From contig HG738139.1 in NCBI GenBank assembly GCA_000499405.2, positions 2,088,976-2,152,975 of the forward strand: a stretch of DNA of 64,000 nt. Reading direction: 5' to 3'. How positions within the stretch are numbered: the stretch's first letter is position 1; every line of letters begins with the position of its first letter. Of this stretch, positions 40,381 to 53,530 are shown piece by piece. The notes under the pieces were generated by a model. That model did no database searches and had not been told where the DNA came from. It was given only the letters and a program-made list of their open reading frames with translations. The translations under genes were made by a program, and so were the position numbers. This stretch comes from Onchocerca volvulus (taxonomy: Eukaryota; Nematoda; Chromadorea; Rhabditida; Onchocercidae).

Positions 40381-43300
40381 GTTTTAAGTTTCATGAAAGT
40401 CTCCCAGTGCTCTTCCTTGCATGTACTATATATAAGATCAGGACTATCTTGTTCCCTTGATGTGCTTCTTAATTTGGAGACAGTATCATTAGCCTAAAAT
40501 AAATGATACTGTTTTTCCTTTTGTATATTTTCGTTTATTAATAATTAGACTTAGTAAACCTAATAGTTTTTCGTTGGAATTTTTAGAATCTTTAAATTCC
40601 TAAAAAATTAATAAATGGCTATGTTTCAAATTATTCTGATAGTATTTTTTTTTTTTTTTGATAAATTATTTTGAGAGATGCGTCAAGATTTATACCCTTG
40701 GTGAGTAATACCTAATTTCGGTTATTGTAATCGAGGGGGAAATCCTTCAGGAATTCTGTAACCAAGAAATTTTTTCCATTTTATTCACGCTGCGATGTAT
40801 TATTTTCTTTCTTTTTTATATTGATCATGTTTGTCAATGTTATCAGCTTTATCAATCCAAATACCCCAGTATATTCCATCATCATCATTCGTTGAATGTA
40901 GCTATTCTCATCAGTAGTAGTTGTGGTCCCTCGTTTTTTTTTTTTTTTTTTTTCCCTAGCTTGCTCATCATCCGGTTTTTATGTTTATTATTATCTTGTT
41001 ATACTTAATTTATATACACATATTTACAATTCATATTTTATCTTTTTCCTTTTTGATTATCACCTGATTAGGATGCATTTCCGGTCATTACGCATTTCAC
41101 GTGAATTCCGTGACTATTTACATGAGGTTTTTTAAAACAAAAAAAAATTGTGATGATGCAATATACTATCTGATGCGAATATATTCGTTATATAACTACC
41201 CTGAATCTAATTTTGAACTAGGCAAAATTTATTATGAGTTTTGATGCCAAATGGTAAGCTGTGCGACTATTTGACAGGAAGTGCATTCTCACTTTTTTTT
41301 TTTGACTAAAAAATCCGCAATGACGATTTTCACATTTAGATTTTCTAAAAATTAAGTTCTTCGAGCGTTTAATGAAAAGTATTGTTTATTCTTCTCGTTG
41401 TCTCCCAAGAAAAAAAGTAATGCTCGTTTTTTATTTATATCAGTAAATTGATATTTTCTGATGTAAGAATTTGAATTGAAATTTGATTTTAAACTTAAAT
41501 GCACTTACCGTATCATCTATCCTCATTTCTAGCATATTTGTTCACTTTTTTTATTTCCTGGAATTTTCTTATCCTATTTTAATTTTTACATGTTTTTCTT
41601 ATCATTTTTGACTTCTTAAATATTTTATTTCTTGTTTTTTGACTTCAAATTTTTTTAAATTTCATTCTGGAAAAATTAGATTGTAGATCATAAACGTATT
41701 ATCATGGTATTTTTATTGCGTTTAATAGCCATGGCTAATTGGATTGTTCTCAAACTTCTCTTATGTTTCAATTTATTCATTTTTTCTCTCAAAAATTCTT
41801 TTAAGACCAAAAAAAATTTTATTTTTTTTTTAGTAATTCTTGGTGATTTATCTATTCTTCAATTTCTTTTTTCGCATTGGTTACTTATGCTTTTTCTTTT
41901 TTTTTTTTTTCTTATCAGAAATTCGCATTTATATCCCTAACTTTTCTTTTTCTCTTCATCGTAAAATACTCTTCATAAAGTAATTAATAATACTTTTTTT
42001 CAAATATTTTATGATTAACAATGAATATCCAAGTTATGTAACTTTATGTAATAATGCCTCACATCTTCAACAAGAAAAAATGTCGCTTATGCTATTTGCC
42101 ATTCTTCAGGTTGTGTCTGATGTATATTTTTTGTAATAGATTCTGATGTATTCGGCAATTTCTATGCGGAATCACCTGTATATGGCGTAGATTTCTGAAA
42201 CATAAGACTTACTTGTATTGTCAAAAGTTAGACATTTGTTTTAATTTAATCGATGGTGTTTGAAAAGCCTTCCCAGTTAATAGATCTTCAAACTTCGATA
42301 TTTTCATAAAAATAATTTTTTATTGCTTTAAAACTTTCCTGCAAAATTTTATCCCTTGTATGTATGTATTGTTGGTATTTTTTATTTTATTTTTTTTTTT
42401 CGCGTGTAATGTTTCGCTATCCGGTTTCCGATCTTGAAAAGATTTCTATAATTTCTTTTTTTTTTTCTTCAAATTTATCTTTTAACTCGGTTAATTATCT
42501 TACTGATTTCTTCTTGATTTTCTTCGACTTTTTTTTTTACTATTGGGAAAATAAATAAATTTTATAAAATTCGAAAAAAGATGATAAATTACTCTTTTTT
42601 TTTTCACTTATTTTGAAATTTGTCGTATATTTGTTTCATTCAACAATTTTCTTGCCATGTTGTGTTTTTTCTGTTTTCATTGCTTGCATGGTTCATAGCT
42701 TATTATCAATTTATTTCTATTATTATTTCTTCTTTCTTTTTCTATCACTGCTTTTCGTTTTGATAATTTTTGTGATTTTTGTTATATATTTGTTAATTAT
42801 TTGTTGTGCCAGTTGCACTGTTCAACTCGGTTATCAACTACTGATTTTTATCTATATATGCTTTTGTGCGATCAATACAACATTTGTGTTTCATATGTTT
42901 TCTTATCATTAACTGTGGTTTTTCCTCTTTTCATTCTGCAATTATCGTCATCAAAGCATTATTATCAATCAAGACTGTTATCATTCCTTTATAATGATGA
43001 CAGATTCGTAGTGAAATATAGTAATTTCATTAATAGTATTTTTTTTTTTTTTTTTTTGCAATAAATTTTTTTTTTACTTCCTAAAGGAATGAAATGAATT
43101 TTCAATTAATTATTGTTCTTTTCTCTTTTCCATCTATAAATTTATTCTAATTTTAAATGTATTTAGCATGGAAACATTTCTATTTTGCAATAATAACTGG
43201 TGACTTATTATTTTTCGCTTATATCTATTGCAAAATTAAGTTATTATTTATGAAAATAATTTAGAGAAGCTAAGATAAGATGAAAAATGGAAAAAGCTAA

Positions 43301-44293
43301 TTCGAATATGTTTTTTTATATTTTCCGATTCCTGTTAGCTGACTAGGAGAACAGTAAAAATCATATTTTATGAAAATATTGTTAGCAATATATTAAAATA
43401 TTTTCTTCATATTGTTAAAATATTTTTTATTGAAGTATTCATTCTAATTAGTTTCTCTAATTCTTTTCTCTCTCTTTTTTTTCCTTTTCTTTGCCTATTA
43501 ATTCTCAAGCACCGAAATTCAGTACAATTATTTCTAAGTAATTTAGTAAACAGTATCATTGATAAAATGATTTTTTTTTTTCTCTTCTCAAGTTAAAATT
43601 GATTTTATTATTTGTTCAGTTTATAGTCGAGCTTGATGCTATTGTTTTTGCTTTTGCTTTTTTATGTATATTTTTTCTTTTTTTTTTTTTTTTTTTCATC
43701 TAAAATCTTTCTATTGCTATCATCAACTGATGATATCCATTTATTGCGGTAGTATTTGCTTTTTGAATCACTTTTTTTGCTAATAAAACTTTTTTATTGG
43801 TTTACAAATTTGTGTATACTTGAATTTGCTCGTTGCATATTATAAGACGTAGGTAATTTACGTCCACTTATATCAATTATTTGTTACTGTTAGCTTACAC
43901 TACTTACATCAATTTATTTCACAAGTTGAAAATTACGTAAACAGCATAGCTTGATGATCGAGAATCTTCCTTCCTACGTATTAAGATTTAAGTACAGTCG
44001 CAAATGTTAACGTCGCGAACAAACAGATATATCATATCACATTTTGCGATATATCAATAAAAAACTGCATTAAGACAGTGATATTTTTGGGATTGGTCGA
44101 GAATGACGAAGTTTGGAAGTTCATGGTTCTTTTTCAGATTATTCAATTATTTGCAGACAAGATGATTACGAGAAGTATCAAAATGATTGAAATTTATTTC
44201 GTAAGGTGTTGCATTAATTAGTAATCCACGATATATATATATATTAATGAATTCCATGATTATCTATTAGCAGGATAAATTGATCGAATCATA
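38088..44293. other. 6.2-kb T-rich region after the TRIM-NHL gene, no supported gene
   Basis: The + strand is strongly T-rich, with many T8-T18 tracts (for example about 39670-39710, 40935-40953, 43039-43056 and 43678-43696) and an 84-nt T run at 40296-40379. Open frames here translate to Phe/Leu/Ile/Ser-rich low-complexity sequence, as T-rich DNA does by chance. Its first part must contain the TRIM-NHL 3' UTR. The whole may be a long U-rich 3' UTR or simply intergenic sequence. Confidence 0.55.
40296..40379. repeat. 84-nt homopolymer T run preceded by TTTTG repeats
   Basis: An uninterrupted T run follows three to four TTTTG/TTTTTG units (about 40276-40295). The length may not be exact because homopolymers are error-prone in assemblies. 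No retrotransposed gene is visible beside it on the minus strand, where it would read as poly(A). Confidence 0.9.
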
Positions 44294-47200
44294 ATGGTAG
44301 TTGAATCAGTAGTTAATTGTTTACTTGCCGAGCTTGATGATAAATTTGCCGGCTTGGATCAATGTTTCAGGTACCATACTTTGAAAAGGAATTAAAATTG
44401 AAACTCATTTTTATATCAGTAAACTTGGAATTCTTTTTCGAGAATTCTACATGTAGCTGGACTAGCTTTTATATCTGGATAGAAATCGTTGTTAATCATT
44501 CCTAGCTATTTTCATGATTTTTTATAGAGATAAAACATAGAGATGTTAAGTAATTTTCTATAAATAGAATATTTCACTGAACTTTATTTTTTGTTATAAT
44601 CGACTGGAGCTATCTTAACTTGCTTTCACAAAGAAATATTCGCTTTAAAAAAAATCTCAAAATTTATAAAAATCTGGTAAATATTGGACTGGATTGGAAA
44701 TTTTTTTCTGCGAAAAAAGTCTAAGGTATCTGAAATTATGAAATGCTGCTGGTTCTTTTTTTTTTTTTTTTTTTTTCAGTAAATTGCATGAGATCGTAAA
44801 ACGATTCTTAGAAAGCAGGGAAGGTGGTTCGGCAGTTGTTATCGGGCCTAAATCATCTGGCAAACGTTCAATTATATCAAAGGTTCGTTATTTGTTTTAT
44901 TATGTATGGAAATATGTACTATTTAAGTTAGATATTGGCTAATTTTAATTAATTTATGACTAATTTTTTCATTTTCTCAATAAACTTAAGATGTTGAAGA
45001 CAAGAACTTCAGACAGTTGAAAATTTTTACCTGCTCTTCCTGCTTTGATACCCACTCTTCCTCCTTTCTCCTTTTCTGTTATATTTTCTTATCGCCTTTT
45101 CTTTTTTTTTTCTTTTTTTTTTCCGAAAAATACCATTTCTTCACAATAGATTTTATTTTTTTTTAAAGAAGAAAAAAGTAATCAAATAATATTTTATCCA
45201 TCACAAATGCCTATTAAGCGAAAAAAGGAATTAATTGTCTGATGATATTAATTTCTCTTACAATTCTTTCATTCTTTTATCAGGTTGTGATGGATTACGC
45301 AAATGATATGGAAGTAATTTTCATTGATGGATTAATTCTAACAAGTGACACTGATGCACTGAAAATATTTGACACATCTGAATTCAGTTCGGTATTGTTT
45401 TTCGGTTTTTCATTGAAATATTTTTCTTTTCTAATTTTTATTAAAGAACACTTTTCTGAAATAATATGTATTTCCGATCATATTTGATGATCAGTTGCAA
45501 TGCTTCTGTCATTATGATTTTTCTAGCCTTATTATACTTTATACCCTTTTTTGTCAGAAGAATTTATTCTGATTGTGCATAAGAATTGATTATACATTGT
45601 TTGAAATATTTCATTTCATTTTTTTTTTGTTTTTGTTTTATTTTTATTTTTATGTTATTTTTTGTTATAGGGACAGTTGCAGTTTGTTATTGTGTTCAAT
45701 TTTGATCAGTTTGTAACACGAGGTAGACAAACTCTTCTTTATACGCTTCTGAATGCATCACGTTCTGGATCTATCTTTGTGCTTTGCGTTAGCTCACGTC
45801 AGGCAAGCCTTAGAGATTTAATTGTCAAGCATATTAGATGAATTTGCCAATTTTTCTTGATGAAGTTTTTATGACAAAACAGTCATATAAAGTTATAGTA
45901 AAATATTGATTTGGTCAGCATGCCTAGTTTTCGTTCTTTTCTTTTTTTAAATTATGTAGAATTTGAACCTAGTGTGGGCAAGTTTAGATGAATTGAATTT
46001 TAGGATTGTACCGAATTGCTTGAGAAACGTGTACGTTCACGTCTTTCCAATTCACTTATATCGTTTGCTCAGTCATCTATATCATTCGACGATTTTTCAC
46101 AGACATTTGCAACATTTCTACATACTAACATGAAAAAATATAAACAAAATAATGAACTTATCCAGGTATTTGTTGATTTATCCAATTTGAATTATATGAA
46201 TATTACTTTATAATAATAACCTTTAACTTCTATTAAAGGGGACACAGGAAATGTATTCCGAAATTCAGGAATAAAACTGTGACTTTAAAAGATTGTGAGA
46301 TTAGTACCTTTGAAATATATTAACAATTTTGATCATTTGGCAGTTTTTAGTAGCAATTTAAAGGTAGATGGGAGGAGGTGGAAGTTAAAAATAGAAGAAA
46401 CTGTTATACTGTTTTCATTTTTTAATGGTAGGATTATAGGAAAAAACTTGCTGCAGAATTGTTTTATCAGTTTCGGAAATCGACAGTTTTGTATAAAATA
46501 ATGATTTCAGCCATTCATTGCTGATGACTGTGTAAAGCGTAAATTGCATGAAATATACGATGAAACACGAAGTTATTGTATTCTAAAACAGATCACAGCT
46601 ACATTTTTGTGTTTTATGGATGCGGAGCACATCGAAAGTTTGGCAAGCCCTCAAGCTTCGCGAATATTTATTGAAGCAAAAAATGCTATTATTTCTAACG
46701 AAGATACAATGAAATCAATCATTTTAAGTGAGAGTTGTTAAATTATGGACAAATTCAAAATTTTCTTTGCTTTAAAATATGAAGCAATTTTCTTGGATAG
46801 TTGGCTTCGCTAGCCAAACACATTTCTACCATTATGTCAGCATATTTACGCATCTAAATGTTTAGGTAAGATTAGCTATGAATTTTAAAGTAACTAAGAC
46901 CAATGTTTCTTGGTAGATTTTCTCAAATTTATCACCATGTTGGGTTTATATTATTTATTTATTTATTTTGAAAATTTATTCTGAAATATTTAAATATTGT
47001 TTATAGATATTTTCATGGATATACTTCTAAATAGGTTCATCTGCACATATGTTGCCGCGAATTAGCATAAGTATATTTTCGTTAGTTATTATATTATAAG
47101 ATTTATTTGTTGCTCTGATAGAAATAGGAAACTTTCTAAAAATAAGAAATGTACTGTCCTTAGACTGTATTATTATTTATCATTCAGTACCAACCACTGC

Positions 47201-48261
47201 CGTTTTAGCTGGTAAGCTTTTTATATTTATTCTACCAACTTTGCTTATTTTTCAGGTTTGACATTACGACAGCTATGTCTTTTATTATGCTGTGTTCGTC
47301 TGGTACGTTATCAACGACGGCAAAATTTCACATTTCGTGAAATTATCCTAGGTTCATAATGCTTAGAACAAAATAGTTTGTTGGAAATAATAGTTGTTTT
47401 ATTCTTTGGACAATTCAATTTAGCCTAGATTACTAGCCTTAGTTTCCTGTTTTGATTAAGCTTCAGTTTTAAATATTTTTTTTTGTTGCATTTTTTCTTT
47501 TTCAGCTCCAATTTAGACATTAGGTAGATATCGTACATTTTTGAACATAATACGCTTTAAAAAATATGCTTCCTAAATGATTTCCGACGAAATTGCATTT
47601 CTGATGAATACTACATGAGTAAGAAAGCGTATCTTAAAATAAGAATATTAAAATTCGTAATTAAATATGGCTTGCTTTGGGAGCTTTCATGTGTGAGACT
47701 AATTTTTATCCATCTTATTTACTTTTTGAAAGTAATTTCATTACATTTGTTTTCATTTCCAGATTATCGTAAATTGATCAACAAATATTTGCCGACGCTA
47801 AATGTAAAAGATGATTTGATACTGTTGAAAGAATTGGATACATTGTGCAGTTTAACAGTACTAGAAGAAAGAGATCAATGTGCTCAGTTATTGTTTAAAC
47901 GAACATCTTTGCAAGTAATCATTTATGGTATAAATAGCTGATAAAACATACATTTTCGAAAATATTATATACATGAGAAATATTATGTATTAAGATCGAT
48001 GTTACCAAGTTTTTTTAACATCTTAAGCATTGTTATTTGATAAATTTCAAATATTATTATTAGGCGATTAGCAGTATGATTTGTTGGAATTTGAGTGATG
48101 GATTTGGAAAAGGTAATTTGATTAGCAAATTTTCTTGCAATTTCTTTCTATAAAAAGATGTTTTTGTCTAGGTAGATATCGATTTGGTGTTAAATTGTGT
48201 GAAGGAATTTACGCCTCTTCCAACGGCTTTAATACACTGGTTAGATGATCTTGAAAAATGA
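44294..48261 (+). CDS. orc4: Origin recognition complex subunit 4 (9 exons, 378 aa)
   Basis: Exons: 44294-44370, 44780-44882, 45284-45391, 45671-45802, 46004-46165, 46511-46727, 47256-47351, 47763-47914 and 48172-48261 (1137 nt). ORC4 is an AAA+ subunit of the nuclear complex that loads MCM helicases at origins. Family blocks are clear: QTLLYTLLN, ELLEKRVRSR, LTLRQLCLL, and PLPTALIHW near the C terminus. The Walker A loop is G48-PKSS-G53-K54-R55, with Arg replacing the usual Ser/Thr. The Walker B acidic pair is replaced by F105-N106 (VIVFNFDQF; human has LDEFD). R149 and R153 keep the Arg-finger region that acts on ORC1. Human ORC4 is 436 aa, so this copy is shorter. The intron after 45802 uses a GC donor. 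A leader acceptor (TTAGCAG) ends near 44272; AATAAA is at 48329-48334. Confidence 0.88.
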
Positions 48262-51031
48262 AAGAATTATTGGATGGATTGCATAATTTTTCTCGAGTAT
48301 TCTGGAACGTAATGCAGTATTGTCTCTTAATAAATGGTTTTCTCTGAATATATAATGCAAGAATATTCTAATTTTGCAATCTCTGTTCAACAAATAAACA
48401 TTTTAGGATAATATATTATAAAAATAGGAATTGATTTTCTATGAATGAAGGAATATTTTTTACTATTCGTCTTTAAATTTTCCTAAATGTACAGTATGCT
48501 ATATGAGGATGTTGAAAAAAAAAATTGGAAAGATTGACTTTTCGAATTCTGCTGTTTTTTCTGCCGTTTTTTAAAAAAGGTGCATCCCATTTATTAATTG
48601 TTCTTTTTGTATGATGCATATCATTTATTAATTATTCTTTATGCATTTCGTCAGTCGTTTCAGTGCTTTAGATTTTGTTCTAATCGCTTTATCGCATAAT
48701 TGTTAATTCTTTAATGTCATATTTCTGTTTCAGTGAAATGTCTCCGGTTTAAGATTGCAAAATGTAAATAGTTCTCATTTGCTTTATTTTAGCAATTAAT
48801 TATTAGTAGTGATAACCTAGGGAACAATATTATTTACTTTTATTGGTAATATTAGTATATTATTATTCAAAATAAGACAAAATACTTCATTTTTTTATTA
48901 TTCCTTTGTTGGTGAATTCAGTCATTTTCATGCAGTCTTGAATTTTATGGATCATTTCTATATTGATATTTTGTTATTTTTGAATGTTTTCATTTTTTTT
49001 TTGTGAATATCGAAAAAGCTTGTATAATCTTTGATATTCTTTTACTTTCTATTTATGCTATATTTTTAGTAATTATTATTGTCCAAAGAATATGCGTAGG
49101 AAAGTGTGGCTACATATGATTTTCATATATATATATAGAAAAAGATAAGGATTCATTTTTAATCTAGATGCATGAAAGTATGTTTATCGATAACAAAATA
49201 TCCTTTTCTTTTTCCATTTTTTGTTAACTTTTCATGAGAGAATCCAAAACTTGATTGGCCTATAATAAGGCCATTTGATTTTCGAAATAGGAATAAATTT
49301 GTTAGCCATTGTAGATTTGGGGATGGAGAAATTGATATTTTAAAAATTTCGGGGTTTTATTGTTACTGAATATCGATTAATCGTCAGTTTCCTTTTGCTA
49401 TTATCATTTCAACTTATGACTTAGGTAACAGATTTAGGTAATTTTAACTCTTTATGAATTTACAGAGGATTTCTAGTTTTCTATAGTAATAGATTTCTGA
49501 AATTTTCCGCATTTATTCTCATGCTGCTTTATTTGAAATATTTTTTATATTCAAGTTTTAATTTCAATGTTCCAGTCAATTACAATGGAATTGGAAGTTA
49601 ACATGTTAGTGAAGTGGGTTGCGGATATTTCCTGGAGTTGATGATAACGGGTTCAGTGCCGCATGATGATTGTTATTTGCTACTCTTGATATAATAATGA
49701 TGAAGCAAATATAACCACCACCATTTGTTGGACTGATGGCGCTTTTGTAACTTTTCAAAATAAAAAATTTGTATTCTAGGTGTTTCTGAATTAATCTTTA
49801 CATAGAGCAGTTCAAAGGTGAAGTCGAAGTTCAAGTAACAGCAGAAAGGAAAGTTTAAATTCAAGTTTGAAGCGTAAACTTGATTAATATTTCTAAGGAA
49901 GATTTAAATTTCTTCTTAAAGATTACAACATTCACAAGACTGAGAATTTCTCTTATTTTCGAGGTCCAATTTAACTGTTGGATTAATTCTAAAAACAGAA
50001 AGATGTTTGGAATTTTTTGACAACAATTAAATAATCTTCCAAACCGTTCTGAAATCTGAGATTAAATTAGAAAATGGTGGATTGGCTGTAAATTACTTCT
50101 AATAGAATATCTTAAACTCTTGTCACAATAGGTGCAAAAACTAATTGATATAAAAATTCTTTAACAATTCATTCTTACCTTGACTTTTTAACTTTTGTAT
50201 TTTAATCTTTAAATGTCCTGATATATGTCGCAGCAGATGAAATCAAATGATTGATTTAGCAATGCATCATAAACTATTATTGGTACCATAAATAATATCT
50301 TTAAGAAATGATAAAAAGCATAAAAAACTATTTGATAAATAATTTTTTGAAAATTAAAATTTAGTTTTTATTTTTCAAACTTTCAACCAATACAATCCTT
50401 ATCACTATTATTGAGAAAATGTTTAGAAGCAGTAAATAATTTTTTAAACCATATTGAAATTTAAAATCAAATTGAAAAATGTAACATTTAATTAAGTTAT
50501 TTGAGAATTTAAAAATTCTAAAACTTTAAAACTTCTGAAATACAAATATTTTATCGACTCCTTCGAATAGATTTTATCAACTTTTTCATTAAGTTTATTC
50601 AAGAATTATCACTTTTTTATATTGCTTTCCCATGTGTTCATATCCTTATCAACATTTGCCTCTACTTTCTACATTGTATCTGCACATAATTCTTTAATTA
50701 TCTTCCCGTATCTTATTGATATATGAAAAAAATGAAGCAAAAATCACCTGCAGAAATCTAATCATATTTGAGGGATGTGGTAATTTGCAAATACCTACCG
50801 CGTTAAATTTACGAATTGTAGTTTGATAACTATGGTTTTTTTGAAATTTTTTGTGGTGTTTTTGGTAGTTGTTTATTTGAACATTTCAAATTATGGCTAG
50901 CATTTATTCCAGATTTCTCTTTATATTTCTAAATATATGGGATCACACCAACCTCGATTTCTGAATAATAAAATTCGATTCTAAGTTTATATTTTCAGAT
51001 AAAAATGCAGTTTCGGATTTTATATTTTCAG
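48262..51031. other. Intergenic stretch between ORC4 and ADAT3
   Basis: About 2.8 kb, AT-rich. The ORC4 poly(A) signal is near its left end, and a TTTTCAG acceptor ending at 51031 probably starts the ADAT3 mRNA body. I see no coding pattern on either strand. Confidence 0.6.
48329..48334 (+). terminator. Putative AATAAA poly(A) signal for ORC4
   Basis: The hexamer lies 68 nt after the ORC4 stop codon. Confidence 0.4.
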
Positions 51032-51044
51032 AACTTCTGTTAAA

Positions 51045-53530
51045 ATGACATATAAAAATGAAGAGCCAAGTTGTTCTGGTTGCTGGAATGAGCAGGAAGA
51101 TGCCAGGAAGAAAATGAAAGAAAGAAGGTCAGTTAGTTTCTCTTGTAAAGATCGAATTCTGAAACTCTAACCATTCATTTATTTGATAATTATTTGATCT
51201 TTTTACGAATTTGTCCGAATTTGAAACTAAATTATATTTTTTCTTACAAAGTATTTTGAAAAAAGAATCTTAGAATCTTTCTTACAATTAATGTCAAATT
51301 TCTATCTTGATGCTAATGATGGACCAAAGTGGAAATTCGAAATTAATGCAAGATAGATTCCAAAATTGAAAAAAAAAATCTCTCAACGGAGAAAATCTTT
51401 TAACACAGAAATTATCCATGGGAAGATTTTTTAAATTTATACAACTCTGAAATTTGCTTGTGGCTCTTTTAAAAAACAATTTTGGGAAATTATTTTGCTT
51501 TTAAAAAAGTGTTTTTTCTTTTCAAGAATAAGGATCTCTAGCTCTATTTTAAAATAACATTTTTCTAGACTTTTTAATGTTGAAGATTTCTTGCATGTGC
51601 ATATGTGACATGTCTCGATCATTTAAGGTTCACCATTGTGCCAGTGCTTCGGAACGAAATAATATCTGAAGAATTACCGCTGATTGAATATCATGCTATA
51701 AATGTGAAAGATAAGAGTAAGATCGGATTGCTCTTACAAATTTTGCCGAATATGCCATCAGGAACCAATCATTTAAAGCGTATCAAAAATGGAATAATTC
51801 TTGTCCAGCCAGCAGATGATCCACTGCTGCAGGTTTCCCTTTTATTCTAAACTCGATGTTATTAAAGACAAGAACTTTCATTCATATCAAAAATATTTGT
51901 TTAGGATTGTCAGTAATGGCTAAGTCTTAACAAGTGAGAGAAAAGATGACGCCTCTTTCTGTTATAATGACCACTTTTTAAAGGAATTTGAAATCATTTT
52001 AGTCATTAAAGTTGTTAAATTAAGTTAATTATTTGAATTCTTACTTTTTAAGTAACTTCCCTAGAAGGGGAAAAAGGAGCGACAAAGAGAGATTTGGACA
52101 TGTTAGTATTTTTTGTATATGACCTGTTTAGTCTGAGCACATTATAGATTAGTATGGACATTACTTTGTCTTTTTAATAATTTTTCTGTGAATGCACGAT
52201 TTTTATGGGTTTCAAAAAAGATTTTTTTCGTGGTAATTTCCTGTGGATTATGGATAGTCTTCTTTATTTTTCAGGAATTTGTGAAGAAACTTCAGACTAC
52301 ACTTTCAGATATTTCTCTCTTAAGAGTAAAGGTTCCTTTATGTAAACCAGTAACCAGGCGACAATATCTTTGGGCTAAACAGCACTGGCCTACAGCTTTT
52401 CATCCAAACAAGGAGTATGAAGCACTCTTGAATGGGAGCTTTTTCACAGTTGATGAATACCAAAAGATTATTGGCTTCTATTTGGAATCGGAAAAGGTAA
52501 GACACATCTGTTTGTTTTAGTATTTAGATCTGTAACTAATTTTAGCTACTAAGAATCTAACCTGCGAGTTGGTTCATTAAACAATTTGATGAATTAAATG
52601 TTGATTAAACGATTTGATGAATAGTTGTATGGACCCGCTTTTTGATGTTAGCATGTCTAACTTATAGTTAAATGATAGTTAAATGACTTCGAATATGCGC
52701 TGCACTAATTGTTTTATAGTCTGAGGTCTTTTTGAAAATTAATCAAACAATCCAAATTTTTTCAAAAGAAATGCGCTTCTGATCTTCAATTACTTATAGT
52801 AGGAGTTTTTATCTATTACGGTCTTTTTTTTTTCAAAATAATAGCTGAAGTATCATGACTATTAAATCCAATCAAAAAAATCAGAAAGCTTTGTTTTTAA
52901 ACAAATGATTGTATTCTTTCATCAACTGGAAAAAACTTTTTTCAGATTGGTAACGGTGGTTCGGGATGTGTCATTGTGGATTTAAAAGGTGAAATTGTTG
53001 CAAAAAGTGGTAGCCGGAATATACCTCTTGGACATGCAGTTATGGCTGCAGTTTCAGATCTTTGCGAAAAACATCGAATAAAAGAAAGTAAATTCTTTAT
53101 TTTGGAATTAAATAAATGTTAGCATAAGTGAAGAAATCTTATCTTTCGGCTGTCAATTTACATTGTTTAATATGATTTTTGGAAAATTTCATGTACGATT
53201 AGTACCACTTGTGAGAGATTTGCAATTACAGAGCAACCAAAAAAATCTAAGTTCTCAAAAGTCTTTATTTGTATTGAAATTTATGAGAATGAACATTAAC
53301 AAGTTATTTCAGGTGACGTATTACAATATCTTGGTACAGGATATGATGTTTACATGACGGATGAAGCTTGTGCAATGTGTGCTATGGCTTTAGTACATTT
53401 TCGTGTTGGACGAGTATTTTATGGAAAACGTAACCCCTCAAACGGTGTATATGAATCGTGCTGGAGAATTCAGGAAGAAAAGTCATTGAACCATCATTAT
53501 GCAGTCTTCCGGATAGATGAACTAATCTGA
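51045..53530 (+). CDS. adat3: ADAT3 (Tad3), tRNA adenosine deaminase regulatory subunit (5 exons, 289 aa)
   Basis: Exons: 51045-51127, 51628-51832, 52275-52496, 52946-53087 and 53313-53530 (870 nt). ADAT3 pairs with ADAT2 to convert adenosine 34 to inosine in tRNA anticodons. The deaminase fold is visible: H200-A-V202 replaces the catalytic HAE motif, and Val instead of Glu is the hallmark of the inactive ADAT3 subunit. The zinc Cys residues C237 and C240 lie in TDEACAMCAMALVHFR, then VFYGKRNPSNGVYES and LNHHYAVFR, as in animal ADAT3. The Pro of the usual PCxxC motif is Ala here. The N-terminal half (residues 1-170) carries the ADAT3-specific domain. Start choice: the ATG lies 14 nt after the TTTTCAG acceptor ending at 51031. 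AASDH follows 581 bp downstream on the same strand. Confidence 0.92.

Noticed and set aside
40167..40394. Poly-lysine and poly-phenylalanine frames over the T run
   Set aside because: These are pure translation of the 84-nt homopolymer.
42613..42912. 99-residue open frame that looks like a multi-pass membrane protein
   Set aside because: Long T runs translate to Phe/Leu/Ile and mimic membrane segments. There is no upstream or downstream exon.
48064..48112. Possible extra ORC4 exon between 47914 and 48172
   Set aside because: It has acceptor- and donor-like ends, but joining 47914 directly to 48172 keeps phase and matches the spacing of the human ORC4 C terminus; the extra exon would shift the frame.
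49673..49864. 63-residue minus-strand frame between ORC4 and ADAT3
   Set aside because: No domain, no splice partners and no composition difference from the intergenic sequence.
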